Positions 23,532-32,361 of a DNA stretch of 64,000 bases are shown in pieces; position 1 is the stretch's first letter, and each line of letters starts with the position of its first letter. A model generated the notes under the pieces. It ran no database searches, was not told the DNA's origin, and saw only the letters and a program-made list of their open reading frames with translations. The stretch is from the NCBI RefSeq assembly GCF_014854695.1, contig NZ_CP027557.1, forward strand, positions 992,001-1,056,000, written 5' to 3'. Both the position numbers and the translations under genes were made by a program. This DNA comes from Rhodococcus rhodochrous. Lineage in GTDB: Bacteria > Actinomycetota > Actinomycetes > Mycobacteriales > Mycobacteriaceae.

Positions 23532-24812
23532 GTGAGCCCCAGGGCCACGCCCCGGCCTCCGGTGCTGGGCCTGCGGGCCAACGCCGCGCAGTTCACCCTG
23601 TTGGTGGTTGTCAACGCCCTGGTGGGAGGCATGGTCGGTCAGCAACAGGCCGTGCTGCCGCTGCTTGCCGAGAACGAATTCGGGCTGAGCGGTTACACAT
23701 TCATTTTCACCTACGTGACCGCCTTCGGGATCACCAAGGCCGCCGCGAACTACTTTGCCGGGACCTTCTCCGACCGCTACGGACGCAAACCCGTGCTGCT
23801 GGTGGGATGGTTGTTCGCCCTGCCGGTACCTCTCATGCTGATTCTCGCCACCGACTGGTGGTGGGTGGTAGCCGCGAACGTACTGTTGGGTATCAACCAG
23901 GGGCTCACCTGGTCGACGACCGTGGTGATGAAGATCGATCTGGTCGGTCCGGCCCGGCGCGGTCTGGCCATGGGACTCAACGAAGCTGCAGGTTACGGCG
24001 CTGTCGCCGTGACATCACTGTTCGCCGGTCACCTGGCCGAGCAATTCGGTCTGCGCCCGGCACCCTTCCTGTTGGGGCTCGCGTACACAGCCCTGGCGTT
24101 GGTGTTGTCGGGTTTCTTCGTGAAGGAAACTCGGGATCACGCACTGCTCGACGCCGGGCACCATGTGGCCCGCGCCGACGGGATCCACGATCACCTTCAC
24201 GCCGACCTGGCCGACCGTGAGATCGTGGCCCAGACCAGTCTTCGGGAACCCGCTCTGTCCTCGGCGAGTCAGGCGGGACTGGTCAACAACCTCAATTTCG
24301 GTCTCTCATGGGGATTGTTTCCCCTGTTGTTCGCCACCGCGGATCTCGCCGTTGCACAGATCGGCCTGCTGTTCGCCCTTTATCCAGGAGTGTGGGGCGC
24401 GGGACAATTGGTCACCGGAGCCCTTTCGGACCGGATCGGCCGGAAGCACCTGATCACCGCGGGAATGGCCACACAGGCCGCCGCCCTGGCGGTCATCGCG
24501 CTGAGCGACGCATTCGCGGGCTGGGCGACCGGCACCGTACTGCTGGGCGCGGGCACCGCCATGGTCTATCCCACCCTGCTGGCCGTGATCGGCGACGTCG
24601 CCCACCCGGTCTGGCGAGGCAGGGCCGTCGGCGTCTACCGCGTCTGGCGCGATCTCGGCTACGCGGTCGGGGCAGTCCTCGGCGGGATCGTCGCCGACCT
24701 GATGGGTCTGCACGCCGCCGTCGGAGTCGCTGCGGCCGTCAGCGCAACCTCCGCGCTGATCGTCGCTCTCCGGATGTACGAAACACACCGGCCGGTCGCC
24801 GCTGCTCGGTAG
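23532..24812 (+). CDS. MFS transporter
   Basis: 426 residues, 12 hydrophobic segments, with the MFS loop motif in the form GTFSDRYGRKP between helices 2 and 3 and GALSDRIGRKH in the second half. A His/Asp-rich cytoplasmic loop (about 205-245, including HDHLHADLADRE) separates the halves. GTG at 23532 is chosen: GGAGG sits 7 nt upstream and the first helix follows. It trails the Cys-rich mini-protein by 76 nt and may be the last gene of the sulfur operon, perhaps exporting an oxidised sulfur product or drug; the substrate is not determinable. Confidence 0.88.
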   Translation: MSPRATPRPPVLGLRANAAQFTLLVVVNALVGGMVGQQQAVLPLLAENEFGLSGYTFIFTYVTAFGITKAAANYFAGTFSDRYGRKPVLLVGWLFALPVPLMLILATDWWWVVAANVLLGINQGLTWSTTVVMKIDLVGPARRGLAMGLNEAAGYGAVAVTSLFAGHLAEQFGLRPAPFLLGLAYTALALVLSGFFVKETRDHALLDAGHHVARADGIHDHLHADLADREIVAQTSLREPALSSASQAGLVNNLNFGLSWGLFPLLFATADLAVAQIGLLFALYPGVWGAGQLVTGALSDRIGRKHLITAGMATQAAALAVIALSDAFAGWATGTVLLGAGTAMVYPTLLAVIGDVAHPVWRGRAVGVYRVWRDLGYAVGAVLGGIVADLMGLHAAVGVAAAVSATSALIVALRMYETHRPVAAAR

Positions 24813-24815
24813 CAG

Positions 24816-25865
24816 TCAAGGCGAGCCGGGCTCGTCCGGTGACGAGTCGACAGAGATCTCGGGCCCCGGACCGGTGGGGGCGGAGGCCGCGATACCGGCA
24901 CGATCGAGGGCGTCCTCGGCGAGTGCGCGCCCCAGCGCGATCATCTCGGCCGCCTTGTGGAAGTCGAGACTTCGGCACGCGGTGCGCGGGACCTCCACGA
25001 GGATGTCGGGCGGATAGGCCGCCAGCTGGAACCGGGACAGCGCCGACTGCATGATGTCGAGCGACCGGTTCATCACCGCGACGCGTCCGAACTTCGGGAT
25101 GAGCGCATCGTCGGCGTCGACGTCGCCAGTGTCCTCGGTGTCCTCCTCCGGCGGCTCGTCGTTCGCCGCATTGGTCGAGAACCGGTTGACCACCGACCGC
25201 ACGATGTCGGTGTCGAGCATCTGGTTGGCGCTGCGCCGGAAACGTGCCTTCCATTCCTCGATGGGCCGTGCCTCGGAGCTGGCGTTCTCGGGTGATCGTG
25301 CCGAGCCCTGCTCCTCCCCACCGAGGCTGACTCCGATCGTGAGGTCGGCGGGCATGCCGACCGTCGGTGCGATCGGTAGGGGCGACAGGGTGCCGCCGTC
25401 GGTGAGGACGCGGCCGTTGAGTATCACCGGCGTGATGACACCGGGTATCGCGATGGACGCCCGGATCGCAGCGTGGACGGGACCTCGCTGGAACCAGACG
25501 GCGCGACCTGCTGCGAGGTCGGTGGCTACTGCGGTGAACGGAATCGGGAGTTCCTCGATCACCGCATCGCCGAGGATCTCCCGCATCTTGGACAGGATTC
25601 GTTCGGCGCGGATCGCGCCGGGGGCCGAGACCGACAGGTCGAGAAGGCGCACCACATCCATCTGGGACAGACCCGTGGCCCATTCGGTGTACGGGTCCAT
25701 CGCGCCTGCCGCGTAGACGCCACCGACCAGCGCGCCCATCGAAGCGCCTGAGACTCCGACAATTTCGAGGCCACGTTCCTCGATCGCCCGGATGGCGCCG
25801 ATATGGGCGTATCCGCGGGCACCGCCACTGCCGAGGGCGAGTGCCACGCGTGTCCGTCCGGCCAT
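24816..25865 (-). CDS. Patatin-like phospholipase
   Basis: 349 residues of the bacterial RssA/YlbK-like patatin group. The oxyanion loop GSGGARG (12-18), nucleophile S42 in GASMG, and the catalytic Asp in RVLTDGGTLSPLP form the Ser-Asp dyad. The region at about 230-260 is unusually acidic (a run of Glu/Asp around PPEEDTEDTGDVDADD). No signal peptide. ATG at 25865 is the start nearest the conserved strand; an in-frame ATG three codons upstream is equally possible. It ends 3 nt from the convergent MFS stop. Confidence 0.9.
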   Translation of the reverse strand: MAGRTRVALALGSGGARGYAHIGAIRAIEERGLEIVGVSGASMGALVGGVYAAGAMDPYTEWATGLSQMDVVRLLDLSVSAPGAIRAERILSKMREILGDAVIEELPIPFTAVATDLAAGRAVWFQRGPVHAAIRASIAIPGVITPVILNGRVLTDGGTLSPLPIAPTVGMPADLTIGVSLGGEEQGSARSPENASSEARPIEEWKARFRRSANQMLDTDIVRSVVNRFSTNAANDEPPEEDTEDTGDVDADDALIPKFGRVAVMNRSLDIMQSALSRFQLAAYPPDILVEVPRTACRSLDFHKAAEMIALGRALAEDALDRAGIAASAPTGPGPEISVDSSPDEPGSP

Positions 25866-26030
25866 GGGTCCGATGGTACGCAGCACCCTCACCGATATCC
25901 GACGGGAGCGCAGTCGTCGTGTCGCGCACAGCGCCGGAGTTCGGAAGAATGTTCGGCGGTCGCACTGCACACTGGAGCCTGTGGGTGGATGGACGACATC
26001 GCGCCCCGTACCTATCAGCGAAGGAGCCGC

Positions 26031-27017
26031 ATGCGTTTCGGATTGTTCGTCCCCCAAGGTTGGCGACTGGACCTCGTCGGCATCGACCCCTCCGACCAGT
26101 GGCAGGTGATGCGCGATCTCGCGCTCCGCGCCGATCGCGGACCGTGGGAATCGATCTGGGTGTACGACCACTTCCACACCGTCCCTGCACCCACCGACGA
26201 GGCCACCCACGAGGCATGGAGCCTCGTGTCGGCCTTCGCCGCCGTCACCGAGCGCGTGCGCATCGGCCAGATGTGTACGGCCATGGCCTACCGCAACCCC
26301 GCCTATCTCGCGAAGGTCGCGGCCACCGCCGACATCATCTCCGGTGGGCGCATCGAGATGGGGATCGGTGGCGGATGGTACGAACACGAATGGCGTGCAT
26401 ACGGTTACGGCTTCCCGTCGCCGGGTGAGCGGCTGCGCCGACTCGACGAGGGCGTGCAGATCTTCCGACAGGCGTGGACCACGGGTTCCGCGACGTTCTC
26501 GGGTAGGCATTACACCGTCGACGGAGCCATCGTCCGTCCGCTTCCGCTGCAGGACGGCGGTATTCCGCTGTGGATCGCCGGCGGCGGCGAGAAGGTGACC
26601 CTGAAGATCGCCGCGAAGTACGCGCAGTACACCAACTTCGACGGCACACCCGAAGGGTTCGCGCGCAAGTCGGAGATCCTGCGCGAGCACTGCGCCGAGG
26701 TCGGCACCGACTTCGACGCCATCGTGCGATCGGCCAACTACAACGTGGCGATCGGCCGCACCGAAGCCGAGGTGCAGGACCGGCTCGAGGCACTGCGGGC
26801 CCGTCTCGAACCGATCGTCGGAGCGGAGAAGGCCGACGGGGCGCTCGACGCCTTCCGGGGGATGCCCGCCGTCGGCACCCCCGAGCAGATCGTCGAGAAC
26901 CTCGCTGCGCTGAAGAAGCAGGGGCTCGAGTACGCGATCTTCTACGTTCCCGAAGCCGCCTACGACACCTCGGGGCTGGAACTGCTCGAGAAGGAAGTGC
27001 TCCCGCACCTCGTGTGA
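26031..27017 (+). CDS. LLM-class F420-dependent oxidoreductase
   Basis: 328-residue luciferase-like TIM-barrel protein. Seen are FGLFVPQGW at the N terminus, WVYDHFHTVP, the cofactor-binding GRIEMGIGGGWYEHEW, and PLWIAGGGEKVTLKIAAKYA. Sequence type fits the F420-dependent TIGR03560-like subgroup. GAAGGAG precedes the ATG by 5 nt. Divergent from the patatin gene and convergent with a GNAT gene; no operon partner, so the substrate is unknown. Confidence 0.9.
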   Translation: MRFGLFVPQGWRLDLVGIDPSDQWQVMRDLALRADRGPWESIWVYDHFHTVPAPTDEATHEAWSLVSAFAAVTERVRIGQMCTAMAYRNPAYLAKVAATADIISGGRIEMGIGGGWYEHEWRAYGYGFPSPGERLRRLDEGVQIFRQAWTTGSATFSGRHYTVDGAIVRPLPLQDGGIPLWIAGGGEKVTLKIAAKYAQYTNFDGTPEGFARKSEILREHCAEVGTDFDAIVRSANYNVAIGRTEAEVQDRLEALRARLEPIVGAEKADGALDAFRGMPAVGTPEQIVENLAALKKQGLEYAIFYVPEAAYDTSGLELLEKEVLPHLV

Positions 27018-27036
27018 TGCCCACTGCCCCTGAGGC

Positions 27037-27600
27037 CTAGAGGGGCCAGCCCTCCACAGGTCCGGGTGGGTCGTCGGCGGACAGTCCGGCGACCCACACG
27101 TCCCGCGGCACGCCCCGCTGGAGCAGGCCGTTGCGGGCGATGCCCTCGTACCGGAACCCGACCCGTCGTGCGACGGCGGCGGAGGCATGGTTGCCGACGA
27201 AGGCACGCCACGCGACCCGCGGGACGTTCATGCCGTCCGGCGCGAACGCGAAACCGCATGCCAGGCGCACCGCGGCGGTCGCGAGTCCGTGGCGCCGCGT
27301 CGTCGGTGCGATCCAGTACCCGATCTCCGGGTCCGAGCCCTCACGCGGAACGAATCCGACCATGCCGCGCAATACTCCGTCCGCGGCGGTGCGCACGGCC
27401 CAGTCGGGCCATCCCTGGGCCCACTTGGCCGGAACGACGTCCTCGACGAAGTGCAGCGCGTCCGCTCGGGCGTAGGGGGAGGGCACGGTGGTCCACCGGG
27501 CGATCAGCGGATCCCGGCACGCCTGGGTGATGGCGTCGACGTCGGCCGGACCCGGTGGCGAGAGCACCACCGCGCCGTCGGTCAGCGTGCGTACGTCCAT
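27037..27600 (-). CDS. GNAT acetyltransferase (RimJ/RimL-like)
   Basis: 187 residues with the RimJ-type acceptor and acetyl-CoA regions: LRGMVGFVPREGSDPEIGYWIAP, then RRHGLATAAVRLACGFAF (the pyrophosphate-binding R/Q-x-x-G-x-A) and ASAAVARRVGFRYEG. It probably acetylates a protein N terminus or a small amine. Chosen start ATG at 27600; the frame remains open upstream into the neighbouring gene but has no homologous sequence there. It follows the DUF3239 gene by 17 nt and is probably co-transcribed with it. Confidence 0.87.
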   Translation of the reverse strand: MDVRTLTDGAVVLSPPGPADVDAITQACRDPLIARWTTVPSPYARADALHFVEDVVPAKWAQGWPDWAVRTAADGVLRGMVGFVPREGSDPEIGYWIAPTTRRHGLATAAVRLACGFAFAPDGMNVPRVAWRAFVGNHASAAVARRVGFRYEGIARNGLLQRGVPRDVWVAGLSADDPPGPVEGWPL

Positions 27601-27617
27601 GTCACCGCAGTCCTGTG

Positions 27618-28286
27618 TCACCGCATCTCGGGCGGCAGTTCCTTGCTCGCCAGTTCGAGGCGACGCTCGTCGGTGGCGTCGATCTGGTCCACCATCTTCA
27701 GCTTGTCCTTCAGCACGCGCCACTCCACCTCGGGGATCTGCGCGACCGCGTCGGCAATGATCTTCTGATCACGGGTACCCCAGGCGATCGGCATGGGGCC
27801 CACCATCTGCCAGACCCCCGAGTCGTTGCGGGTCGTGCGGTCGGACAGGACCGCGGCACACGGCACCCGCTCACCGATCGCGATCCGGTGACCCGGCACC
27901 GCCTCCACGTTGCGGGTGACCAGGGCGAAGTGCCGACCGGACGTCTCGGGCTTGGCGATGTCGACCAGCGCGAGCAGCGTCAGCCCGCGGGCACGCTTGG
28001 CGGCGACGACGGCCGGGACGAGCGGGCTGTCGCGGTAGAGCTGCTCGATGGTCCCCACCTTGCGCGGCGCCCACAATGCCACCCACACCGACGTCGCTGC
28101 CGCGATCGCCAGCACGGCGGCGACGATGTACGCCCAGGCCTCGCCGAGCAGGAACAGACCCACCGCACCCGCGACACACACCAGGCCGACGAATATCGCC
28201 GACCACCGCAGACGACGGACATCCGCGAGGGTCTGGTTCACGGTCTTGGCATGGGGCAGGTCCACAGGGAAGTCGAAGCGGCGCAC
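27618..28286 (-). CDS. DUF3239-type membrane protein
   Basis: 222 residues with an N-terminal soluble strand, two adjacent hydrophobic helices (about 30-48 and 51-71), then a soluble domain of about 145 residues rich in short strands (PSGRH-type loops, VPCAAVLSD, GPMPIAWGTRDQKIIADAVAQIP). It resembles the actinobacterial DUF3239 proteins; the role is unknown. It precedes the GNAT gene in the same direction and is divergent from the citrate transporter gene. Confidence 0.7.
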   Translation of the reverse strand: MRRFDFPVDLPHAKTVNQTLADVRRLRWSAIFVGLVCVAGAVGLFLLGEAWAYIVAAVLAIAAATSVWVALWAPRKVGTIEQLYRDSPLVPAVVAAKRARGLTLLALVDIAKPETSGRHFALVTRNVEAVPGHRIAIGERVPCAAVLSDRTTRNDSGVWQMVGPMPIAWGTRDQKIIADAVAQIPEVEWRVLKDKLKMVDQIDATDERRLELASKELPPEMR

Positions 28287-28556
28287 GCCACCAGCTTATG
28301 GGAGCCCTTCGGCCGACCACTGCCGGTCTCCGGCGGCGAGCCCGGCCGCGGCGGGCTCGAGCAGAATGCGCACAACGGCGCTTTCGCGCGCAACGGTGAC
28401 TCGGCGAGGGACGTGGCCACACACTCTGCTGTAGCAGAGATCACACAATCCTCACGGCTTCGAGCCGGACCCCGCACGAACCTCCGGTCGCACCCGCGAC
28501 CCGTGGTCGACGTGTGCCCGGACCGGCCCTGATCACGTCAGAAAGTGGGCACCGCC

Positions 28557-29927
28557 ATGCTCGTCGTCCTCGGCTTCCTGATGGTCGCCACGTTCATGTA
28601 CCTGATCATGTCGAAACGGGCCACCCCGGTCGTCGGCCTGATCCTGATCCCGGTCGCGTTCGGCCTGATCGCCGGAGCCGGCACCGACATCGGCGACATG
28701 ATCGTCGACGGCGTCGAAAGTCTCGCCCCCACAGCGGCGCTGCTGTTCTTCGCGATCATCTTCTTCGGCACCATGATCGACGTCGGCCTGTTCGATCCGC
28801 TCGTGCGGCTCATCCTGCGGCTCGTGCGCGACGACCCGGCACGACTGGTGATCGGAACCGCAGTGCTGGCGATGGTCGTCTCCCTCGACGGGGACGGGTC
28901 CACGACGTTCATCATCACCACCTCCGCACTGTTGCCGCTCTACCTGAAACTGAAGGTCAGCCCCGTCGTCCTCACCGTCGTCGCGGGCCTGGCGAATGCC
29001 ACGATGAACATCATCCCGTGGGGCGGGCCGACGGTCCGTGCGGCCAGCGCGCTCGGGTTGTCCCCGTCCGACGTGTTCGTCCCGATGATCCCGTCGCTCG
29101 TCGTGGGACTCGTGGTCGTGCTGGGCTTCGCTGCTCATCTGGGCTTCGTCGAACGTCGCCGCCTCGGGAAGCTCACGTGGAAGCCCGACCTGATGCCGCT
29201 CGGCGCCGGTCCGTCCGGAGTGGGTACGACGGTCGGAAAGGACACCGATGCCACCGACGGGGAGGTCGGTCAGTTGGCTGCCGGACTCGACCCCGACCGT
29301 CCGACCCTGCGTCCGCGTCTGCTGCCCTTCAACGCGATCCTCACGGTGGCGCTGCTCGTCGTCCTCGGTCTCGACATCCTGCCGATCCCCGTGCTGTTCA
29401 TGATCGCCGCCGGTATCGCGCTGGCCGTGAACTTCCCGCGCGTCGTCGACCAGTCCGCCGCGATCGCACGCCATTCGTCGAGCATCGTGTCGGTCGTCGC
29501 GATGGTGTTCGCCGCGGCCGTCCTGACGGGCGTGTTCCAGGGCACCGGGATGGTCGAGTCGATGGCGTTGTGGCTCACCGGCGTCGTCCCCGACTCGCTC
29601 GGCCCGTTCCTCGCCGTCATCACCGGTCTGCTCAGCATCCCGATGACCTTCTTCATGACCAACGACGCCTTCTACTTCGGGGTGCTCCCCGTCCTGGCGG
29701 AGACGGCAGCGCAGTACGGCATCGAACCGGTCGAGATGGCGCGCGCATCGATCACCGGACAGCCCGTCCACATGCAGAGCCCGCTGGTCCCGGCGATCCT
29801 GCTGCTGGTGACCCTCGCCGGGGTGCCGTTGGCCGACCACCACCGCAAGGTGCTGTGGCGCGCGGGAGTGGTGTCGGTCGTGATGCTCGTCGTCGGGGTG
29901 GTACTCGGGCAGATTCCGTTCGGGTGA
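28557..29927 (+). CDS. CitMHS-family metal-citrate transporter
   Basis: 456-residue symporter with about 12 helices. Family features include the start MLVVLGFLMVATFMYLIMSKR, the SLDGDGSTTFIIT re-entrant motif, NIIPWGGPTVRAAS, and MTFFMTNDAFYFGVLPVL. CitMHS carriers take up citrate complexed with Mg or other divalent metals. ATG at 28557 is used because homologs start there; a GTG 12 nt earlier lacks a ribosome site. It is followed at 49 nt by a CitA/DcuS-type kinase and its regulator, which presumably control it. A hydrophilic loop (about 205-245) divides the halves. Confidence 0.92.
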   Translation: MLVVLGFLMVATFMYLIMSKRATPVVGLILIPVAFGLIAGAGTDIGDMIVDGVESLAPTAALLFFAIIFFGTMIDVGLFDPLVRLILRLVRDDPARLVIGTAVLAMVVSLDGDGSTTFIITTSALLPLYLKLKVSPVVLTVVAGLANATMNIIPWGGPTVRAASALGLSPSDVFVPMIPSLVVGLVVVLGFAAHLGFVERRRLGKLTWKPDLMPLGAGPSGVGTTVGKDTDATDGEVGQLAAGLDPDRPTLRPRLLPFNAILTVALLVVLGLDILPIPVLFMIAAGIALAVNFPRVVDQSAAIARHSSSIVSVVAMVFAAAVLTGVFQGTGMVESMALWLTGVVPDSLGPFLAVITGLLSIPMTFFMTNDAFYFGVLPVLAETAAQYGIEPVEMARASITGQPVHMQSPLVPAILLLVTLAGVPLADHHRKVLWRAGVVSVVMLVVGVVLGQIPFG

Positions 29928-29976
29928 GATCGGCTCCGAGCCACACTGGACGGATGGGACGAACGGGAGCGACGCC

Positions 29977-31677
29977 GTGAAACTTCGCACCCAGGTACTT
30001 CTGCTCCAGTCCGCGGTGGTGGCGGTGGCGCTCGGCATCGGATTCACGGTGTTCGCCACCACCACCGAGGACCGAGTCACCGACGAGCACGGTCAGCGCG
30101 CGCTCGCGATCGCACGGTCGGTGTCCGCGGACCCGACCGTGCGGGACGAGGTCGCACGCTATTCGGCCGCCGACGACGGGGTGGTCTCCCCGGACAACCC
30201 GGAACTCGCATCCGGTGCGGTGCAGCAGGCCGCCGAGGCGGTCCGCACCGCCACCGGAGCGTTGTTCGTCGTGGTCACCGACGACCAGGGGCTCCGGCTC
30301 GCGCATCCCGATCCGGAGCAGCTCGGCCGGAGGGTGAGCACCGATCCCACCGAGGCACTCGCCGGACGCGAGGTCGTGACCAGCGAGTCGGGCACGCTCG
30401 GCGATTCCGTGCGGGCCAAGGTGCCGGTGACCGATCCCGCCTCGGGCAGAGTGGTCGGGGAGGTGAGCGTCGGCATCGCCACCGACCGGGTGCGCGCCGA
30501 CCTGCGCAGCGACCTCGCCGATGCCGTCCTGATCGCGCTCGCGGCACTCGGGTGCGGTGCTGTCGGATCGTTGCTGCTCGCCAACCGCTGGAAGCGGCTC
30601 ACTCTGGGACTCGAACCCGAACAGCTCACCGAGCTGGTCCGCGAACAGGAGGTCGTGCTGCACGGGATCTCCGACGGGGTCGTCGGCACCGACGCCCGCG
30701 GCAACGTCACCGTCGTCAACGCCGAGGCGCGTCGCCTGCTCGATCTCGACGACGGGATCGGCCGCAACGTCGGTCCCGACGACGGAATCGGCAACAGTGT
30801 CGACACCCTCGGCATGACCCCGCGGCTGCTCGACGTGCTGCGCTCCGCGGACGGCATCCCGGTCGCGGCGACCACCGGCGACCGGGTCGTCGTCGCCGTC
30901 TCGCGGCGTGTGGTGCGCGACGGCCGGGATCTCGGCACGGTGATGTCGGTGCGGGACCGGACCGACATCGAGGCACTCACGCGCGAACTCGACGCGGTCA
31001 AGGCGATGAGTACGGCACTGCGGGCCCAGCGGCACGAATTCGCGAACCGGCTCCACCTGCTCGACGGACTGCTCCGCCGGGGGCATGCGGAGCAGGCGCT
31101 CGAGTACATCGAACAGATCCTCGGTTCGGGCCCGCTCGGTGAGCAGCTCGAGGGCATCGACGCGATCACCGACCCGTACCTGCACGCCTTCCTCGTCGCG
31201 AAGGCCGCGCATGCGCGCGAGCAGGGAGTCACGCTCGTGCTCGGCGAGAACACGTGGGTGCACGCCACCGTGCGAGCGCCCGTCGACGTCACCACGGTGC
31301 TCGGCAACCTGCTCGACAATGCGATCGAGGCGGCACGCACGAGCGGGCGCGCTCCGGCCGAGATCGAGGTGGAACTGATGGAGGACGGTGCCGACCTGCA
31401 CGTGAGTGTCGCGGACACCGGTGACGGCGTCGATCCCGAGCTGCCGGACATCTTCGCCGAGGGCGCGACGACCCGGAGCGATCCGACGGTGCCCGGCGGT
31501 CGCGGGATGGGGCTGGCACTGGCACGGCGCATCGCGCGGCTGCACGGTGGCGATGTCGTGCTCGCGGACTGCGGCGGGCAGCGCACCCCGGAGAATCCGA
31601 CCGGGGGCGCGGTCTTCCTGGCGACGCTGCCCGGGATGCTCGACGAAAGGGACACGGGATGGGCGGAACGAATCTGA
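29977..31677 (+). CDS. CitA/DcuS-type sensor histidine kinase
   Basis: 566 residues: transmembrane helix about 7-27; extracytoplasmic Cache-type sensor about 30-178 (FVVVTDDQGLRLAHPDPEQLG, the carboxylate-sensor pattern); second helix about 180-202; PAS about 222-330; a SpoOB-type dimerisation helix with phospho-acceptor H353 in QRHEFANRLH; HATPase about 430-555 (NLLDNAIEA, DTGDGV, GRGMGLAL). It is expected to sense extracellular citrate or a related carboxylate. It overlaps the response regulator gene by 19 bp. The transporter gene lies upstream on the same strand. Confidence 0.93.
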   Translation: MKLRTQVLLLQSAVVAVALGIGFTVFATTTEDRVTDEHGQRALAIARSVSADPTVRDEVARYSAADDGVVSPDNPELASGAVQQAAEAVRTATGALFVVVTDDQGLRLAHPDPEQLGRRVSTDPTEALAGREVVTSESGTLGDSVRAKVPVTDPASGRVVGEVSVGIATDRVRADLRSDLADAVLIALAALGCGAVGSLLLANRWKRLTLGLEPEQLTELVREQEVVLHGISDGVVGTDARGNVTVVNAEARRLLDLDDGIGRNVGPDDGIGNSVDTLGMTPRLLDVLRSADGIPVAATTGDRVVVAVSRRVVRDGRDLGTVMSVRDRTDIEALTRELDAVKAMSTALRAQRHEFANRLHLLDGLLRRGHAEQALEYIEQILGSGPLGEQLEGIDAITDPYLHAFLVAKAAHAREQGVTLVLGENTWVHATVRAPVDVTTVLGNLLDNAIEAARTSGRAPAEIEVELMEDGADLHVSVADTGDGVDPELPDIFAEGATTRSDPTVPGGRGMGLALARRIARLHGGDVVLADCGGQRTPENPTGGAVFLATLPGMLDERDTGWAERI

Positions 31678-32321
31678 AGGTCCTCGTCGTCGACGACGAC
31701 TTCCGAGTCGCCGAACTCCACGCATCCGTGGTCTCGAGTGTGGCGGGATTCGAGGTCTGCGCGGTCGCCGGGAGCATCGCGGCGGCCCGGGACGCCGTTC
31801 GGACCGGTCCCGTCGATCTCGCCCTCGTGGACGTGTACCTACCGGACGGCTCCGGAATCGACCTGATCCGGAGCCTCGAATGCGACAGTTTCGTGCTCGG
31901 TGCCGCCGGTGAGGGCACGACGGTGCGCGCGGCACTCACCGCTGGTGCACTGGTGTATCTGGTCAAACCGTTCGCGAGCACCGAACTGGCCCGGCGCCTG
32001 GCGGCCTACGTGCAGTACCGCAGGGTCGTCGCGGGGGAGGAGCTCACCCAGACCGAGATCGACACGGCGCTGGCCGCACTGCGGCCGGTGTTGCCGGCCA
32101 CCCGCCCGGCGCCCTCGCGTTCGATGACCGAAGAGCTCGTGATGCAGGCGCTCCGGGAATCACCGGAACCGATGTCGGCGGGGGAGGTGGCCGTGACGAT
32201 CGGGGTGTCGCGCGCGACCGCCCAGCGCTATCTCGCGGCGCTCGTCGCGAAGAAACGCCTCCGGATGCAGTTGCGCTACGGCACCACCGGCCGTCCCGAA
32301 CAGGAATACCGGCCGCTGTGA
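31659..32321 (+). CDS. CitB/DcuR-type response regulator
   Basis: 220 residues. The receiver domain (about 5-120) has VVDDD, phospho-acceptor D58 in ALVDVYLPDGSG and K at YLVKPF. The linker is followed by a DcuR-type winged helix (EPMSAGEVAVTIGVSRATAQRYLAAL). ATG lies inside the kinase gene with AAAGGGA upstream. It presumably activates the citrate transporter gene when citrate is available. Confidence 0.93.
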   Translation: MGGTNLKVLVVDDDFRVAELHASVVSSVAGFEVCAVAGSIAAARDAVRTGPVDLALVDVYLPDGSGIDLIRSLECDSFVLGAAGEGTTVRAALTAGALVYLVKPFASTELARRLAAYVQYRRVVAGEELTQTEIDTALAALRPVLPATRPAPSRSMTEELVMQALRESPEPMSAGEVAVTIGVSRATAQRYLAALVAKKRLRMQLRYGTTGRPEQEYRPL

Positions 32322-32327
32322 CACGGA

Positions 32328-32353
32328 GTCCCTGTGACGCGTCGCGCAGGGAC
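32328..32353. terminator. Terminator between response regulator and XPB genes
   Basis: GTCCCTG (32328-32334) pairs with CAGGGAC (32347-32353), loop 12 nt, between converging genes. Confidence 0.5.
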
Positions 32354-32361
32354 GCTCCGCG

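Noticed and set aside
24816-27206. A 796-codon minus-strand frame covering the patatin gene and beyond
   Set aside because: Similarity begins at ATG 25865; the upstream part is antisense to the luciferase-like oxidoreductase and has no domain.
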